DNA of 64,000 bases from Herbiconiux sp. SALV-R1 (lineage in GTDB: Bacteria; Actinomycetota; Actinomycetes; Actinomycetales; Microbacteriaceae): assembly GCF_013113715.1 (NCBI RefSeq), contig NZ_CP053344.1, positions 1,736,001 through 1,800,000 on the forward strand. Reading direction: 5' to 3'. Below the pieces are notes generated by a model that saw only the letters and a program-made list of their open reading frames with translations, was not told the DNA's origin and made no database searches. Both the position numbers and the translations under genes were made by a program. Within the stretch, counting starts at the first letter, position 1. Each line of letters starts with the position of its first letter. Positions 22,731 through 31,898 of this stretch are shown here, piece by piece.

Positions 22731-24077
22731 TTATTGCACGGAACCGGTAGCCCTCTTGCCGCCTGAGCCCCGGCGTTTCCATGCCCTGTACAGTGCAACC
22801 CAGATGGGGCCCACGGATATTCCCTCATCCTCCTCCAGCTTCCGCCGTGTGCGCCGTCTCGCAAGAAGCAGCATCACCACCCCGAAGCCGATCACCGGGT
22901 ACTGCACGGTGAAGGCCAGCCGGAACGCGTCGAGGTCGTAGAGGGTCGCGCTCATGCCGCTGTCGAACTGCAGGTCGAGCACGAGACCGATGAGGAACAT
23001 GATCACGAAGCTCGCCGTGAAGCCGCCCACGTTCACGATGCCGTTCGCCGAGCCGAGCGAGCGGATGGGGTTGAACGAGCGCGCGAAGTCGAAGCCGATG
23101 AGTGAACCCGGGCCCCCGACCCCCATCGACACCACGAGCACGACGATGAGCCAGACCGGCGGCACCCCCGGCCAGAGCAGCACCGCCGCCCACACGCCGA
23201 GCAGGAGCGCAGCGATGCCGAGCACGAGGTTCGAGCGCCGCAAAGGGAACCGTGCGGTGAGGATGCCGAGCACCGGCCCCGCCACGAGCCCGGTGAGCAC
23301 GATGACGACGAGGAAGAAGGATGCGGTGCCCTCGTCGAACCCCAGCGCCGACACCATGAACGGGAACCCCCAGAACAGCGCGAAGGCCGTGCCCGACGAC
23401 TGGCTGACGTAGTGCGACCAGAAGCCGAGCTGGGTGCCCGGCCTCCGTATCGTCTGCCCGAGACCGTGCAGGGCCTCTCTGATGGAGGCGGCGCGCGGGG
23501 GTTCGGCGGCGTCGCGCGGGCGGTCGGCGAGGAACACCAGGCACAGCACGAACCCGGCGAACGAGAGCGACGCCGCGGCCGAGAAGGCGACCGTCCATCC
23601 CGCCTCGTGCAGAAGCCAGGCGAACGGCACCGCCGAGAGGATCTGGCCGATGGCGCCGACATTGCCCGTCCACTGCGAGAGCATCGGCACGATCCGGCCC
23701 GAGAACCACGAGTTCACCAGCCTGATGAGCGAGATGAAGATGGCGGCGTCTCCGGCCCCGACGAGCATCCGGCCGACGATCGCCACGCTGATCTCTGGGG
23801 CGAAGGCGAGGGTCGTCTGGCCCGCGACCATCACCGCGGAGCCGACCGAGATGAGCAGCTTCGGGCCGACCCGGTCGATGAGGATGCCGATGGGCACCTG
23901 GAGGCCGGCGTAGACGATGAGCTGCACGACGGCGAGAGCCGACAGCAGCGCCGCGGTGGTGTCGAAGCGCTCGGCGGCCGAGACGCCGGCCACGCCGAGG
24001 GTGGACCGCTGCATGACCCCCGCCATGTAGGCGAACACGCCGACCCCGAAGACGAGCCAGGAGCGACGGGAGTTCAC
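22731..24077 (-). CDS. MFS transporter
   Basis: 448 residues from a GTG at 24077. The frame extends 20 codons upstream, but TAGGTT sits 7 nt before this GTG and the first transmembrane segment (SWLVFGVGVFAYMAG) follows directly. Twelve hydrophobic segments can be counted, with the family signature after segment 2 reading GILIDRVGPKLLISVG. The cytoplasmic C-terminus is basic (LARRRTRRKLEED). The GMSATLYDLDAFRLAFTVQYPVIGFGVV ending resembles the nitrate/hexose-phosphate-like actinobacterial MFS groups, but I cannot name a substrate. It follows the PAC2 gene on the same strand with its own promoter. Confidence 0.87.
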   Translation of the reverse strand: MNSRRSWLVFGVGVFAYMAGVMQRSTLGVAGVSAAERFDTTAALLSALAVVQLIVYAGLQVPIGILIDRVGPKLLISVGSAVMVAGQTTLAFAPEISVAIVGRMLVGAGDAAIFISLIRLVNSWFSGRIVPMLSQWTGNVGAIGQILSAVPFAWLLHEAGWTVAFSAAASLSFAGFVLCLVFLADRPRDAAEPPRAASIREALHGLGQTIRRPGTQLGFWSHYVSQSSGTAFALFWGFPFMVSALGFDEGTASFFLVVIVLTGLVAGPVLGILTARFPLRRSNLVLGIAALLLGVWAAVLLWPGVPPVWLIVVLVVSMGVGGPGSLIGFDFARSFNPIRSLGSANGIVNVGGFTASFVIMFLIGLVLDLQFDSGMSATLYDLDAFRLAFTVQYPVIGFGVVMLLLARRRTRRKLEEDEGISVGPIWVALYRAWKRRGSGGKRATGSVQ

Positions 24078-24084
24078 CGCCCCC

Positions 24085-24090
24085 AACCTA
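24085..24090 (-). promoter_or_regulatory. -10 element TAGGTT of the MFS gene (leaderless)
   Basis: On the minus strand TAGGTT is followed by 7 nt and the GTG at 24077. No ribosome-binding site is present. Confidence 0.5.
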
Positions 24091-24139
24091 CTCCGTGCCA
24101 AGGGCTGCGGGATGCGCGGGGCAGCGCGCCCCGCCACGG

Positions 24140-25072
24140 TCAGCGGCCGGTGGCCTCAGGCGAGTCGTCGCCCGGACGGTTGCCCGCCAGGAACCGCTCG
24201 AGCTCGTCGGCGATCTCGTCGGCCGAGGGCAGCTCGCCGTCGACGTCGGTGAGCGGCGACCGCAGGCTCGTGCCCTCCATGTACGCGTCGTGACGCTCCT
24301 CGAGCGTCTGCACGAGCCGCGCGAGTTCGGCGTTCGACTGCACCTGCTCGTCGATCTTCGACGCGAACACGCGCCCCTCCTCGCGCAATCTGTCGGTGGG
24401 GAAGATGAGGCCCGTCGCCGAGCTGATACTCTCCACACCGACGAGCGCGGTGGCCGGGTACTCGGTGTCGGCGAGGTAGTGCGGCACGAGCAGCACGAAC
24501 CCGGCGATCGGATGCCCGAGCTCCTGAAGGCGGTACTCCACGAGGTGCAGCACGTTGGCGGGGGCCTGAGTGCTCGGCCGCCACACCGAGAGGGCGTCGA
24601 TGAGCTCGATGCGGTTGCCGCTCACCGTCACGTTGATGGGGCGCGTGTGCGGCACGGGCATCGGGATGGCGTGCACCCACGTCGTGGTCGAGACCTTGAA
24701 CCGGTCGACCAGCTGGATGACGGCCGCCGCGAAGCGCTCCCACTGGAAGTCGGGCTCGAAGCCGTTCAGGAAGAGGAAGCGCTGACCGAGTTCGTCGGTG
24801 ACGAGGTGCAGGCGCAGCGTCTGCGGCTCGTACTCGCTGACGTGGTCTTGATCGAAGGTGATGACGGGGCGACGCGCGCGGTAGTCGAGCAGGATGTCGG
24901 CGTCGAACTCCACGACGACGGAGCTTTGCAAGGAGTCGAGGAGGTAGTCGCCGAGCTGCGAGACCGCGCCTCCGGCATCGGTGAACCCGGTAAGCGCGGC
25001 GACCAGCGGCAGCCCCTCGGGCACGAAGCCGTCGTCGGCAACGATGTCGTACAGTCCGCGGGGGTCGTCCAT
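24140..25072 (-). CDS. PAC2 family protein
   Basis: 310 residues. The PAC2 core is evident in LVAALTGFTDAGGAVSQLGDYLL, ILLDYRARRPVITFD, FLFLNGFEPDFQWERFAAAV, and PHTRPINVTVSGN. PAC2 proteins are related to proteasome assembly chaperones; the actinobacterial members are abundant soluble proteins whose partner is not established. The C-terminal 70 residues are charged and probably helical (RLVQTLEERHDAYMEG...DEIADELERFLAG). A TAGAGT hexamer lies 6 nt before the ATG. Confidence 0.9.
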   Translation of the reverse strand: MDDPRGLYDIVADDGFVPEGLPLVAALTGFTDAGGAVSQLGDYLLDSLQSSVVVEFDADILLDYRARRPVITFDQDHVSEYEPQTLRLHLVTDELGQRFLFLNGFEPDFQWERFAAAVIQLVDRFKVSTTTWVHAIPMPVPHTRPINVTVSGNRIELIDALSVWRPSTQAPANVLHLVEYRLQELGHPIAGFVLLVPHYLADTEYPATALVGVESISSATGLIFPTDRLREEGRVFASKIDEQVQSNAELARLVQTLEERHDAYMEGTSLRSPLTDVDGELPSADEIADELERFLAGNRPGDDSPEATGR

Positions 25073-25078
25073 GCATCA

Positions 25079-25084
25079 ACTCTA
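25079..25084 (-). promoter_or_regulatory. -10 element TAGAGT of the PAC2 gene (leaderless)
   Basis: TAGAGT on the minus strand is followed by 6 nt and the ATG at 25072. Confidence 0.45.
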
Positions 25085-25164
25085 AACCGCGGTGCCCACG
25101 GCGCCCCGGAGCCGCAGCATGCCGAGAGCGAACACGCGACGGGAATATCCCGGGCGCCGCTGGA

Positions 25165-25170
25165 TAGCAT
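25165..25170 (+). promoter_or_regulatory. -10 element TAGCAT of pepA (leaderless)
   Basis: TAGCAT is followed by CGAGGG (6 nt) and the ATG at 25177. CGAGGG abuts the ATG directly, so it is not correctly spaced to serve as a ribosome-binding site. Confidence 0.5.
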
Positions 25171-25176
25171 CGAGGG

Positions 25177-26685
25177 ATGACCTCGTCACCGCTCTCCGTC
25201 TCCCCCGCTCGCCGCGACGCCACCGCCGAGGAGGTGCTCGTGCTCGGTGCCTCCCTGGTCGACGGCAGGCCCGTCGTGAGAGGCGACGCGGCAGCCGCGT
25301 TCCCCGGGCTCGCAGACGATCTGGCCGCGGTCGGCTTCACCGGCAAGAAGGACGAGCTCGTGCGCCTTCCCGCCCCATCCGGCAGTTCGGCGGCGGGTCT
25401 CGCCGTGGTCGGTCTCGGTACGGCGGAAGCCGACACGGATGCGCTGCGGTACGCCGCCGGAGCCGCGGCCCGCCGCCTCTCCGGCTCGTCGGCGCTGCTG
25501 CTCGACCTCGCCCCCACCTCGGCCGACGAGCTCGACGCGCTGCTCGAGGGAGCGGGGCTCGGCTCCTACGACTACGCGGAGCAGCGCGGCACGGGGTCGA
25601 ACTCCAGCGAAGACGAGAAGGGCCCCCGCGCCATCGAGATCGTGGGCGGAGGCCGCGGAGACGACGACGTCGAGCGGGCCCTGCGTCACGCCGGCGCCAC
25701 GGTCGACGCCGTGAACCTGGTGCGCGACCTGGTCAACGAGCCGGCCCTCGACCTCTATCCGGAGTCGTACGCCGATCGCGTCGCCGAACTCGCCGCGGAG
25801 CTGCCGCTCGACGTGCGCATCTGGGGGCTCGACGAGCTCCGCGCCGAGGGCTTCGGCGGCATCGTGGGCGTGGGCCAGGGTTCCAGCCGACCACCTCGCC
25901 TGGTGCGGGTCGACTACTCGCCGGCCGGAGCATCCGCTCACCTCGCGCTGGTGGGCAAGGGCATCACCTTCGACACCGGCGGGCTCTCGCTGAAGCCCCC
26001 GGTGTCGATGATCGGCATGAAGTACGACATGGCGGGCTCCGCCACCGTGCTCGCCGCCACCGTCGCCGCGGCGCGGCTCGGGCTGCCGGTGCGCATCACG
26101 GCCTGGCTCTGCCTCGCCGAGAACATGCCCTCGGGCACGGCCATCCGGCCGGGTGACGTGCTCACCATCCGCGGCGGGCGCACGGTCGAGGTGCTCAACA
26201 CCGACGCCGAAGGCCGACTCGTGCTGGCCGACGGCATCGTCGCCGCGGGCGAGGAGAACCCCGACGTCATCGTCGACGTCGCGACGCTCACCGGCGCCGC
26301 CATCGTCGCGCTCGGCAACCGCTACGTCGCCACGATGGGCGACGACGAGGTGGTCGGGCGGCTCGTCGAGGCGGCCAGGCAGACCGGCGAGACGCTGTGG
26401 CCCATGCCGCTCCCCGGGGAGCTGCGCCCGATGCTCGCCTCCGACATCGCCGACATCGCCAACGTGAAGCCGGGCAACACCGCGGGCGGGATGCTCGTGG
26501 CCGGCGTCTTCCTGAAGGAGTTCGTCGGCGACCGCGAAGACGGCACCCCCATTCCCTGGGCGCACCTCGACATCGCGGGCGCCGCGCACAACAAGGAGGG
26601 TGGCTACGGGTACACCGTAAAGGGACCCACGGGAGCCACCGTGCGTGCCCTGCTCCGATTTGCCGAGTTGTATACCAGCGCGTAG
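25177..26685 (+). CDS. pepA: Leucyl aminopeptidase (M17)
   Basis: 502 residues. A cytosolic metallopeptidase that removes N-terminal residues from peptides. The M17 catalytic domain is clear: LVGKGITFDTGGLSLKP with the metal-binding Lys and Asp, KYDMAGSATVL, and the signature NTDAEGRLVLADGI. The C-terminus reads HLDIAGAAHNKEGGYGYTVKGPTGATVR. The first 170 residues form the variable N-terminal domain. It is a hexamer in known members and uses two Zn or Mn ions. It is divergent from the PAC2 gene; lpd follows on the same strand with a separate promoter. Confidence 0.96.
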   Translation: MTSSPLSVSPARRDATAEEVLVLGASLVDGRPVVRGDAAAAFPGLADDLAAVGFTGKKDELVRLPAPSGSSAAGLAVVGLGTAEADTDALRYAAGAAARRLSGSSALLLDLAPTSADELDALLEGAGLGSYDYAEQRGTGSNSSEDEKGPRAIEIVGGGRGDDDVERALRHAGATVDAVNLVRDLVNEPALDLYPESYADRVAELAAELPLDVRIWGLDELRAEGFGGIVGVGQGSSRPPRLVRVDYSPAGASAHLALVGKGITFDTGGLSLKPPVSMIGMKYDMAGSATVLAATVAAARLGLPVRITAWLCLAENMPSGTAIRPGDVLTIRGGRTVEVLNTDAEGRLVLADGIVAAGEENPDVIVDVATLTGAAIVALGNRYVATMGDDEVVGRLVEAARQTGETLWPMPLPGELRPMLASDIADIANVKPGNTAGGMLVAGVFLKEFVGDREDGTPIPWAHLDIAGAAHNKEGGYGYTVKGPTGATVRALLRFAELYTSA

Positions 26686-26743
26686 TAGGCTCGGAGGGGC
26701 GAAAAAATCTCGCCCTTTCCCTGCGCCGAATCTGAGGGCGCAG
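26686..26743 (+). promoter_or_regulatory. lpd promoter and structured leader with two hairpins
   Basis: A TAGGCT -10 hexamer (26686-26691) directly follows the pepA stop, giving a leader of about 70 nt. The leader folds into GGGCGA (26697-26702) with TCGCCC (26710-26715) around an A-rich loop, followed by TTTCC, and CTGCGCC (26721-26727) with GGCGCAG (26737-26743). The first hairpin could end pepA transcription or act as an attenuator for lpd. Confidence 0.45.
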
Positions 26744-26770
26744 AGCATTGATGCACGAGGGAGTTACGTG

Positions 26771-28144
26771 GTGTCGGAGCAGAATTTTGACATTGTGGTC
26801 CTCGGCGGTGGCAGTGGCGGCTACGCAGCCGCACTGCGCGCCAGCCAGCTGGGCTTCACGGTCGCGATGATCGAGAAGGACAAGGTCGGTGGAACGTGTC
26901 TGCACCGCGGCTGCATCCCGACCAAGGCGCTCCTGCACTCGGCCGAGGTGGCCGACGTCTCGCGCGAGTCGGCGAAGTACGGCGTGACCACGAGCTTCGA
27001 GGGCATCGACATCGCCGCGGTCACCGCCTACCGCGAGGGCATCGTCTCGTCGAAGTACAAGGGCCTCGAGGGCCTGGTGAAGGCGCGCGGCGTCACCACC
27101 ATCGCCGGTGAGGGCCGACTGACCTCCCCCACCACGGTGCAGGTCGGCGACGACGTCATCCGCGGCAAGAAGATCGTGCTCGCCACCGGTTCGTACTCGC
27201 GCACGCTCCCCGGTCTCGAGATCGGCGGGCGCGTCATCACCTCCGAGCAGGCCCTGTCGCTCGACTTCGTGCCGAAGAAGGTCGTCATCCTCGGTGGCGG
27301 CGTCATCGGCGTCGAGTTCGCGAGCGTCTGGAAGTCGTTCGGCGCCGACGTCACCATCGTCGAGGCGCTCCCGCACCTCGTGCCCAACGAGGACGAGGCC
27401 ATCTCGAAGCAGTTCGAGCGCGCCTTCCGCAAGCGCGGCATCGCCTTCAACCTCGGCGTGCGCTTCTCGGGGGTCACCCAGAACGAGAACGGCGTCGTCG
27501 TCACCCTCGAAGACGGCAAGACCTTCGACGGCGAGCTGCTGCTCGTGGCCGTCGGTCGCGGCCCCGCCACCCAGGGACTCGGCTTCGAAGAGGTCGGCGT
27601 CACCGTCGACCGCGGCTTCGTCATCACCAACGACCGCCTCGAGACCAGCGTGCCCGGCGTCTACGCCGTCGGCGACATCGTCCCCGGCCTGCAGCTGGCC
27701 CACCGCGGCTTCCAGCAGGGCATCTTCGTGGCCGAGGAGATCGCGGGGCTGAACCCGCAGATCGTCGAGGACGTGAACATCCCGAAGGTCACCTACTCCG
27801 ACCCCGAGGTCGCATCGGTCGGCCTCACCGAGGCGAAGGCCGCCGAGAAGTACGGCGCCGACAAGATCTCGTCGTACGACTACAACCTCGCCGGCAACGG
27901 CAAGAGCCACATCATCGGCACCACCGGTTCGGTGAAGGTCGTGCGCGTGAACGACGGCCCGGTCATCGGCATCCACATGATCGGCGCGCGCGTCGGCGAG
28001 CTCATCGGCGAGGGCCAGCTCATCGTGAACTGGGAGGCGTATCCCGAAGACGTCGCTCCGCTCATCCACGCCCACCCGACCCAGAACGAGGCCCTCGGCG
28101 AGGCCCACCTCGCGCTGGCGGGGAAGCCCCTCCACGCCATCTGA
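26771..28144 (+). CDS. lpdA: Dihydrolipoyl dehydrogenase (E3)
   Basis: 457 residues. Two GTG codons in a row (26768, 26771) can start it; the GAGGGAG at 26757-26763 is best spaced (7 nt) for the second. It is the flavoprotein that reoxidises lipoyl groups of the pyruvate and 2-oxoglutarate dehydrogenase complexes. Motifs: FAD-binding VVLGGGSGGYAAALRASQLG, redox disulfide GGTCLHRGCIPTKALLHSAE, NAD-binding VVILGGGVIGVEFA, FAD-binding VYAVGDIVPG, and the catalytic HAHPTQNEALGEAH. It is followed by sucB at 75 bp, so E3 and E2 are made together. aceE lies elsewhere in the window (52451). Confidence 0.97.
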   Translation: MSEQNFDIVVLGGGSGGYAAALRASQLGFTVAMIEKDKVGGTCLHRGCIPTKALLHSAEVADVSRESAKYGVTTSFEGIDIAAVTAYREGIVSSKYKGLEGLVKARGVTTIAGEGRLTSPTTVQVGDDVIRGKKIVLATGSYSRTLPGLEIGGRVITSEQALSLDFVPKKVVILGGGVIGVEFASVWKSFGADVTIVEALPHLVPNEDEAISKQFERAFRKRGIAFNLGVRFSGVTQNENGVVVTLEDGKTFDGELLLVAVGRGPATQGLGFEEVGVTVDRGFVITNDRLETSVPGVYAVGDIVPGLQLAHRGFQQGIFVAEEIAGLNPQIVEDVNIPKVTYSDPEVASVGLTEAKAAEKYGADKISSYDYNLAGNGKSHIIGTTGSVKVVRVNDGPVIGIHMIGARVGELIGEGQLIVNWEAYPEDVAPLIHAHPTQNEALGEAHLALAGKPLHAI

Positions 28145-28218
28145 GCCGGTTCCCCCGAGCGCAGCACCACCCACGCCAGTAGGCTTGCAACGAACCGTTC
28201 CATAAGGAGACAAAGGTC

Positions 28219-29679
28219 ATGAGCGAATCCGTCAACCTTCCCGCACTCGGTGAGAGTGTCACCGAAGGAACGGTCACCCGATGGCTCAAGAACGTCGGCG
28301 ATCGCGTCGAGGTCGATGAGCCCCTTCTCGAGGTGTCGACCGACAAGGTCGACACCGAGATCCCCTCGCCGGTGGCGGGTGTGATCGAGGAGATCCTCGT
28401 GCAGGAAGACGAGACCGTCGAGGTCGGCACCGCTCTGGTGACGATCGGCGACGGCTCGGGCGCCGGTGCTCCGGCCGCCGAGCCGCAGGCCCCGGCTGAG
28501 GAGGCGCCCGCCGAGGTCGTCGAGCCGTCGACCGAGGCGCCCGCGCCCGCCGAGGAGACCCCGGCCGAGCAGCCCGCTCCGGTGCAGGAGGCTCCGGCCG
28601 CGGCTCCGGAGGCCGCCCCGGCGCCCGCCGCTGAGCCCGCTCCGGCTCCGGCCGCTGCTCCCGCTCCCGCCGCTGCTCCGGCACCGGCTGCCGCTCCGGC
28701 TCCGGCTGCCGCACCCGCTGTGGCTCCGGCGCCTGCTGCTGCTCCCGCCGCTCCGGCGCCCGCTTCGTCGGGATCGAACGCCGGCTACGTCACGCCGCTC
28801 GTGCGCAAGCTCGCCCACGACCGCGGTGTCGACCTTGCGTCGGTCACCGGCACGGGTGTCGGCGGTCGCATCCGCAAGGAAGACGTCATCGCCGCCGCCG
28901 AGGCTCCGGCAGCTGCGGCAGCCCCGGCGGCTGCGGCGAAGCGCGCGCCGCTCGAGGTCTCGCCGCTGCGCGGCACGACCCAGCCGATGTCGCGTCTGCG
29001 CAAGGTCGTCGCCGAGCGCGCCGTCGCTTCGATGCAGGCCTCCGCTCAGCTCACCACGGTCGTGGAGGTCGACGTCACCAAGGTCGCTCAGTTGCGCGAG
29101 AAGGTGAAGGCGTCGTTCCTCGAGAAGACCGGCACCAAGCTGTCGTTCATGCCGTTCTTCGCGGTCGCTGCGGCCGAGGCGCTGAAGGCGTTCCCCGTCA
29201 TCAACGCGACCGTCGACGGCGAGAACATCGTCTACCCCGACCACGAGAGCATCAGCATCGCCGTCGACACCGAGCGCGGACTCCTCACCCCCGTGGTGAA
29301 GAACGCCGGTGACCTCGACATAGCGGGCTTCGCCGGCCAGATCGCCGATCTCGCCGCCCGCACCCGCGACAACAAGCTGAAGCCCGACGAGCTGGCCGGT
29401 GGCACCTTCACGCTCACCAACACCGGCTCGCGCGGCGCGCTGTTCGACACGCCGCTGGTGTTCCTGCCGCAGGTCGCCATCCTCGGCACCGGTGCTGTCG
29501 TGAAGAAGCCCGCCGTGGTGACCGTCGACGGCACCGACGCGATCGCCATCCGCTCGACCGTGTTCCTGGCCCTCAGCTACGACCACCGCATCGTCGACGG
29601 CGCCGACGCCGCCCGCTTCCTCAGCGCGGTGAAGAACCGCCTCGAAGACGGCGACTTCGAGGGCGACCTCGGCATCTAG
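28219..29679 (+). CDS. sucB: 2-oxoacid dehydrogenase E2, dihydrolipoamide succinyltransferase type
   Basis: 486 residues. Order of parts: one lipoyl domain (residues 1-80) with the lipoylated Lys in [10 protein letters not shown]; a linker of about 100 residues of Ala, Pro and Glu; the E1/E3-binding domain ([35 protein letters not shown]); and the catalytic acyltransferase domain ending [19 protein letters not shown]. In actinobacteria such an E2 can serve both the pyruvate and 2-oxoglutarate complexes, so SucB/AceF specificity cannot be told from sequence. AAGGAG lies upstream of the ATG. Its TAG stop overlaps the stop of the convergent gene in a shared CTAG. Confidence 0.93.
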   Translation: MSESVNLPALGESVTEGTVTRWLKNVGDRVEVDEPLLEVSTDKVDTEIPSPVAGVIEEILVQEDETVEVGTALVTIGDGSGAGAPAAEPQAPAEEAPAEVVEPSTEAPAPAEETPAEQPAPVQEAPAAAPEAAPAPAAEPAPAPAAAPAPAAAPAPAAAPAPAAAPAVAPAPAAAPAAPAPASSGSNAGYVTPLVRKLAHDRGVDLASVTGTGVGGRIRKEDVIAAAEAPAAAAAPAAAAKRAPLEVSPLRGTTQPMSRLRKVVAERAVASMQASAQLTTVVEVDVTKVAQLREKVKASFLEKTGTKLSFMPFFAVAAAEALKAFPVINATVDGENIVYPDHESISIAVDTERGLLTPVVKNAGDLDIAGFAGQIADLAARTRDNKLKPDELAGGTFTLTNTGSRGALFDTPLVFLPQVAILGTGAVVKKPAVVTVDGTDAIAIRSTVFLALSYDHRIVDGADAARFLSAVKNRLEDGDFEGDLGI

Positions 29680-30629
29680 CCCGGGTCGTCGCGCCACGCG
29701 TCGACAGCTCTGACCACCCAGCCGGTCTCGCTCCTCACCACGAGGAGCGAGACCGGCTTCGTCGTCTCCTCCCCCGGTGCGCCCGCCACGACCGTCCCGC
29801 CGACCACCACCGCGCCGCCCAGCTCCTCCACCACCCGCGCCCCCTCGAGCCTCGCGCCCCGCCTCTCCACGTCGCGCGTTGCCGCCTCGACAGGTTCACC
29901 CGCACTCGCCGACACCGCAGACGCCGTGCCTGTCGGAGGTGACGATACGTGCGCCGCCGCCAACGCAGACGCGGACGCCGCCGCCGGCGCTGACTCAGAC
30001 GCAGCCGCTGGCGCAAACGCAGACGCGGACGCATCCGCCCGCGGCGGCCCGGACCCTGCGGCATCACCGCCGGGCATCGCACCACAGACCGCCGCCACGA
30101 CCACGACGGCCGCCACGACCCCGCCCGCGAGTATCTTCCTTCGTGGCGTCGCCAGCAAGGCCCGCCGACTCCCCCGCAGGCGTCTCCGCACCACGCGCAC
30201 AAGCTCGACGACCGCCTCCAGCGCCGGGTCTATCGCCTCCGCCACGCTGAGTTCGCGCCTGTCATCGTCGGGCCCCGTCGCCTCCTGCTCCCAGGTCCAC
30301 CACTCAGGTGGATGCGACCCCGTCACGCGCTCATCCTCCTCAGATTCCCGCCCGGTCACCCGCGCCGCGCGATCAGCCGAACCGCCCGGCCCCGGCCCCG
30401 GCTCCAGCTCCAACTCCGGCTCCCGCCAGCCTTCCAGCACCTCGACCTCCCCGGCACCCTCCGCGTGCCGGCCCCGCACCAGCCTCACCTTCAGCACCAC
30501 CTCCTCCCCCTCCTCCCTCGCTCCAGCGCCGCCCACGCGCCGCGCGAGGAACACGTTGGCCCGCTCGCCCACCGCCAGCAGCTCGATCAGCCGATACCCG
30601 GCAACGACCGGCCCGGATTCACTTCGCAT
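29676..30629 (-). CDS. Membrane protein with a truncated protein-kinase N-lobe
   Basis: 317 residues from the ATG at 30629; the longer frame upstream is the shadow of the DUF4191 gene. The N-terminus ([24 protein letters not shown], then [10 protein letters not shown] with Lys47) matches strands 1-3 of a Ser/Thr kinase, but the rest of the kinase is absent: there is no HRD and no DFG. A Glu/Pro/Gly-rich stretch, a basic segment ([12 protein letters not shown]) and one transmembrane helix ([20 protein letters not shown]) follow. The outer part has an Ala/Ser repeat region and a small domain ending [17 protein letters not shown]. The function is unknown. The protein may be a degraded Pkn-type receptor that keeps a cytoplasmic stub. 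Confidence 0.6.
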   Translation of the reverse strand: MRSESGPVVAGYRLIELLAVGERANVFLARRVGGAGAREEGEEVVLKVRLVRGRHAEGAGEVEVLEGWREPELELEPGPGPGGSADRAARVTGRESEEDERVTGSHPPEWWTWEQEATGPDDDRRELSVAEAIDPALEAVVELVRVVRRRLRGSRRALLATPRRKILAGGVVAAVVVVAAVCGAMPGGDAAGSGPPRADASASAFAPAAASESAPAAASASALAAAHVSSPPTGTASAVSASAGEPVEAATRDVERRGARLEGARVVEELGGAVVVGGTVVAGAPGEETTKPVSLLVVRSETGWVVRAVDAWRDDPG

Positions 30630-30750
30630 GCCCACGATGTTCCGCCGACGCTGCCCCGACATGGTCCCGCACGACGCAACCTGTGCAGAAAGTCGCGCGA
30701 GCATCCGTCTGTGCACAATTCCCGTGCGCGGGAGCGCGAGCGGGACGAAG

Positions 30751-30756
30751 TATCCT
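30751..30756 (+). promoter_or_regulatory. -10 element TATCCT of the DUF4191 gene (leaderless)
   Basis: TATCCT is followed by GGTGGT (6 nt) and the ATG at 30763. Confidence 0.55.
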
Positions 30757-30762
30757 GGTGGT

Positions 30763-31476
30763 ATGGCACGCAAGACCGACACCGCACCCAAGAAGCCGAA
30801 GGAGCCGGGCCGCATCAAGCAGATGTGGCAGGTCTTCCAGATGACCCGCCGCTACGACTCGAACGCCGTCTGGTTCATGGTGCTCGGCTTCGCGCTCCCC
30901 GTGCTGGCGGGCGTGGCTGCCGCGCTCATCTTCGCGGGCGGCAACGTCTTCGGCATGGTCATGTGGATTCTCGCGGGCGTGCTCGCGGGTCTCCTCGCCG
31001 CCCTCATCATCCTCGGCCGCCGCGCCGAGCGCGCCGCGTACAAGCAGATCGAAGGGCAGCCGGGTGCCGTCGGCGCCGTGCTGCGCAGCTCGCTGAAGCG
31101 CAGCTGGACGGGCAGCGAGATGCCCGTCGCCGTGAACGGCAAGACGCAGGATGCGGTCTACCGCGCCGTCGGCCGCGGTGGAGTCGTGCTCATCAGCGAG
31201 GGCCCGCGCAGCCGCACCACGAAGATGCTCGAGGAGGAGCGCCGCAAGGTGCTGCGCATCCTCCCGAACGTGCCGGTCACCTTCCTCTCCGTCGGCCCCG
31301 ACGCCGACGCCGTGCCGCTGCACCGCGTCGCGGCGCAGATGGCCAAGCTCAAACCGAACCTCACGAAGCCCGAGGTGCTCGCGGTGAGCAACCGCCTGAG
31401 CTCGCTGTCGAACTCGCCGCTGCCCATCCCGAAGGGCATCGACCCCATGCGGATGCGCCCCCAGCGCGGTCGCTGA
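30763..31476 (+). CDS. DUF4191 membrane protein
   Basis: 237 residues. A Lys-rich N-terminus (MARKTDTAPKKPKEPGRIKQMWQVF) precedes two transmembrane helices (about residues 44-66 and 68-88), then a soluble domain containing GAVGAVLRSSLKRSW and PVAVNGKTQDAVYRAVGRGGVVLISEGP. DUF4191 is confined to actinobacteria and generally sits between lipA/lipB or RDD genes and glnA, as here. The function is unknown. The frame is open far upstream, but the TATCCT promoter and the conserved MARKTD start fix the beginning. Confidence 0.9.
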   Translation: MARKTDTAPKKPKEPGRIKQMWQVFQMTRRYDSNAVWFMVLGFALPVLAGVAAALIFAGGNVFGMVMWILAGVLAGLLAALIILGRRAERAAYKQIEGQPGAVGAVLRSSLKRSWTGSEMPVAVNGKTQDAVYRAVGRGGVVLISEGPRSRTTKMLEEERRKVLRILPNVPVTFLSVGPDADAVPLHRVAAQMAKLKPNLTKPEVLAVSNRLSSLSNSPLPIPKGIDPMRMRPQRGR

Positions 31477-31483
31477 GGCTCGG

Positions 31484-31894
31484 GTGACCACCTCCTCGGG
31501 AAGCGCTGCACCGAGTCAGTGGCCGGGCGAGCGGCTCGGCTTCAACCGCGAAGGCCACGGATCGGTCGCCCGTCCCGGTCGCCGCATCGCGGCTCTGCTC
31601 ATCGACTTCGCCTTCTGCTACGTCATCTACTTCGCGTTCTTCTTCGAGAGCCCGTGGGCGTCGAGCGTCATCTTCCTCGTCGAGCAGGTCGTGCTCATGG
31701 TCACGCTCGGCGGCGGCCTCGGTCACCTGCTTCTCGGCCTGCGTGTCGTGAGACTCGACGGCGGCTACGCCGGCTGGTGGCGGCCCATCCTCCGCACCGT
31801 GCTGCTGATGCTCCTCATTCCGGCCCTCATCTGGGATTCCGACCAGCGGGGCCTTCACGACGTCTTCTCCGGAACGGTGCTCGTCAAGAGGTAG
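31484..31894 (+). CDS. RDD family membrane protein
   Basis: 136 residues from a GTG 7 bases after the DUF4191 stop. It carries the RDD signature region VARPGRRIAALLIDFAFCYVIYF, hydrophobic segments at about residues 36-55, 58-85 and 100-115, and the C-terminal RGLHDVFSGTVLV, typical of the family. RDD proteins are small integral membrane proteins; some transport ions or compatible solutes, but most are uncharacterised. The DUF4191-RDD-glnA order is common in actinobacteria. Confidence 0.88.
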   Translation: MTTSSGSAAPSQWPGERLGFNREGHGSVARPGRRIAALLIDFAFCYVIYFAFFFESPWASSVIFLVEQVVLMVTLGGGLGHLLLGLRVVRLDGGYAGWWRPILRTVLLMLLIPALIWDSDQRGLHDVFSGTVLVKR

Positions 31895-31898
31895 CGCC

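Noticed and set aside
28480-28770. Repetitive Ala/Pro-coding sequence in sucB as a possible repeat array
   Set aside because: It is the flexible linker between the lipoyl and E1/E3-binding domains, normal for E2 proteins; the codons vary and there is no exact DNA repeat unit.
29926-31476. A 516-codon extended version of the DUF4191 protein
   Set aside because: The extension is antisense to the kinase-stub gene. The conserved MARKTD start at 30763 has a well-placed -10 hexamer.
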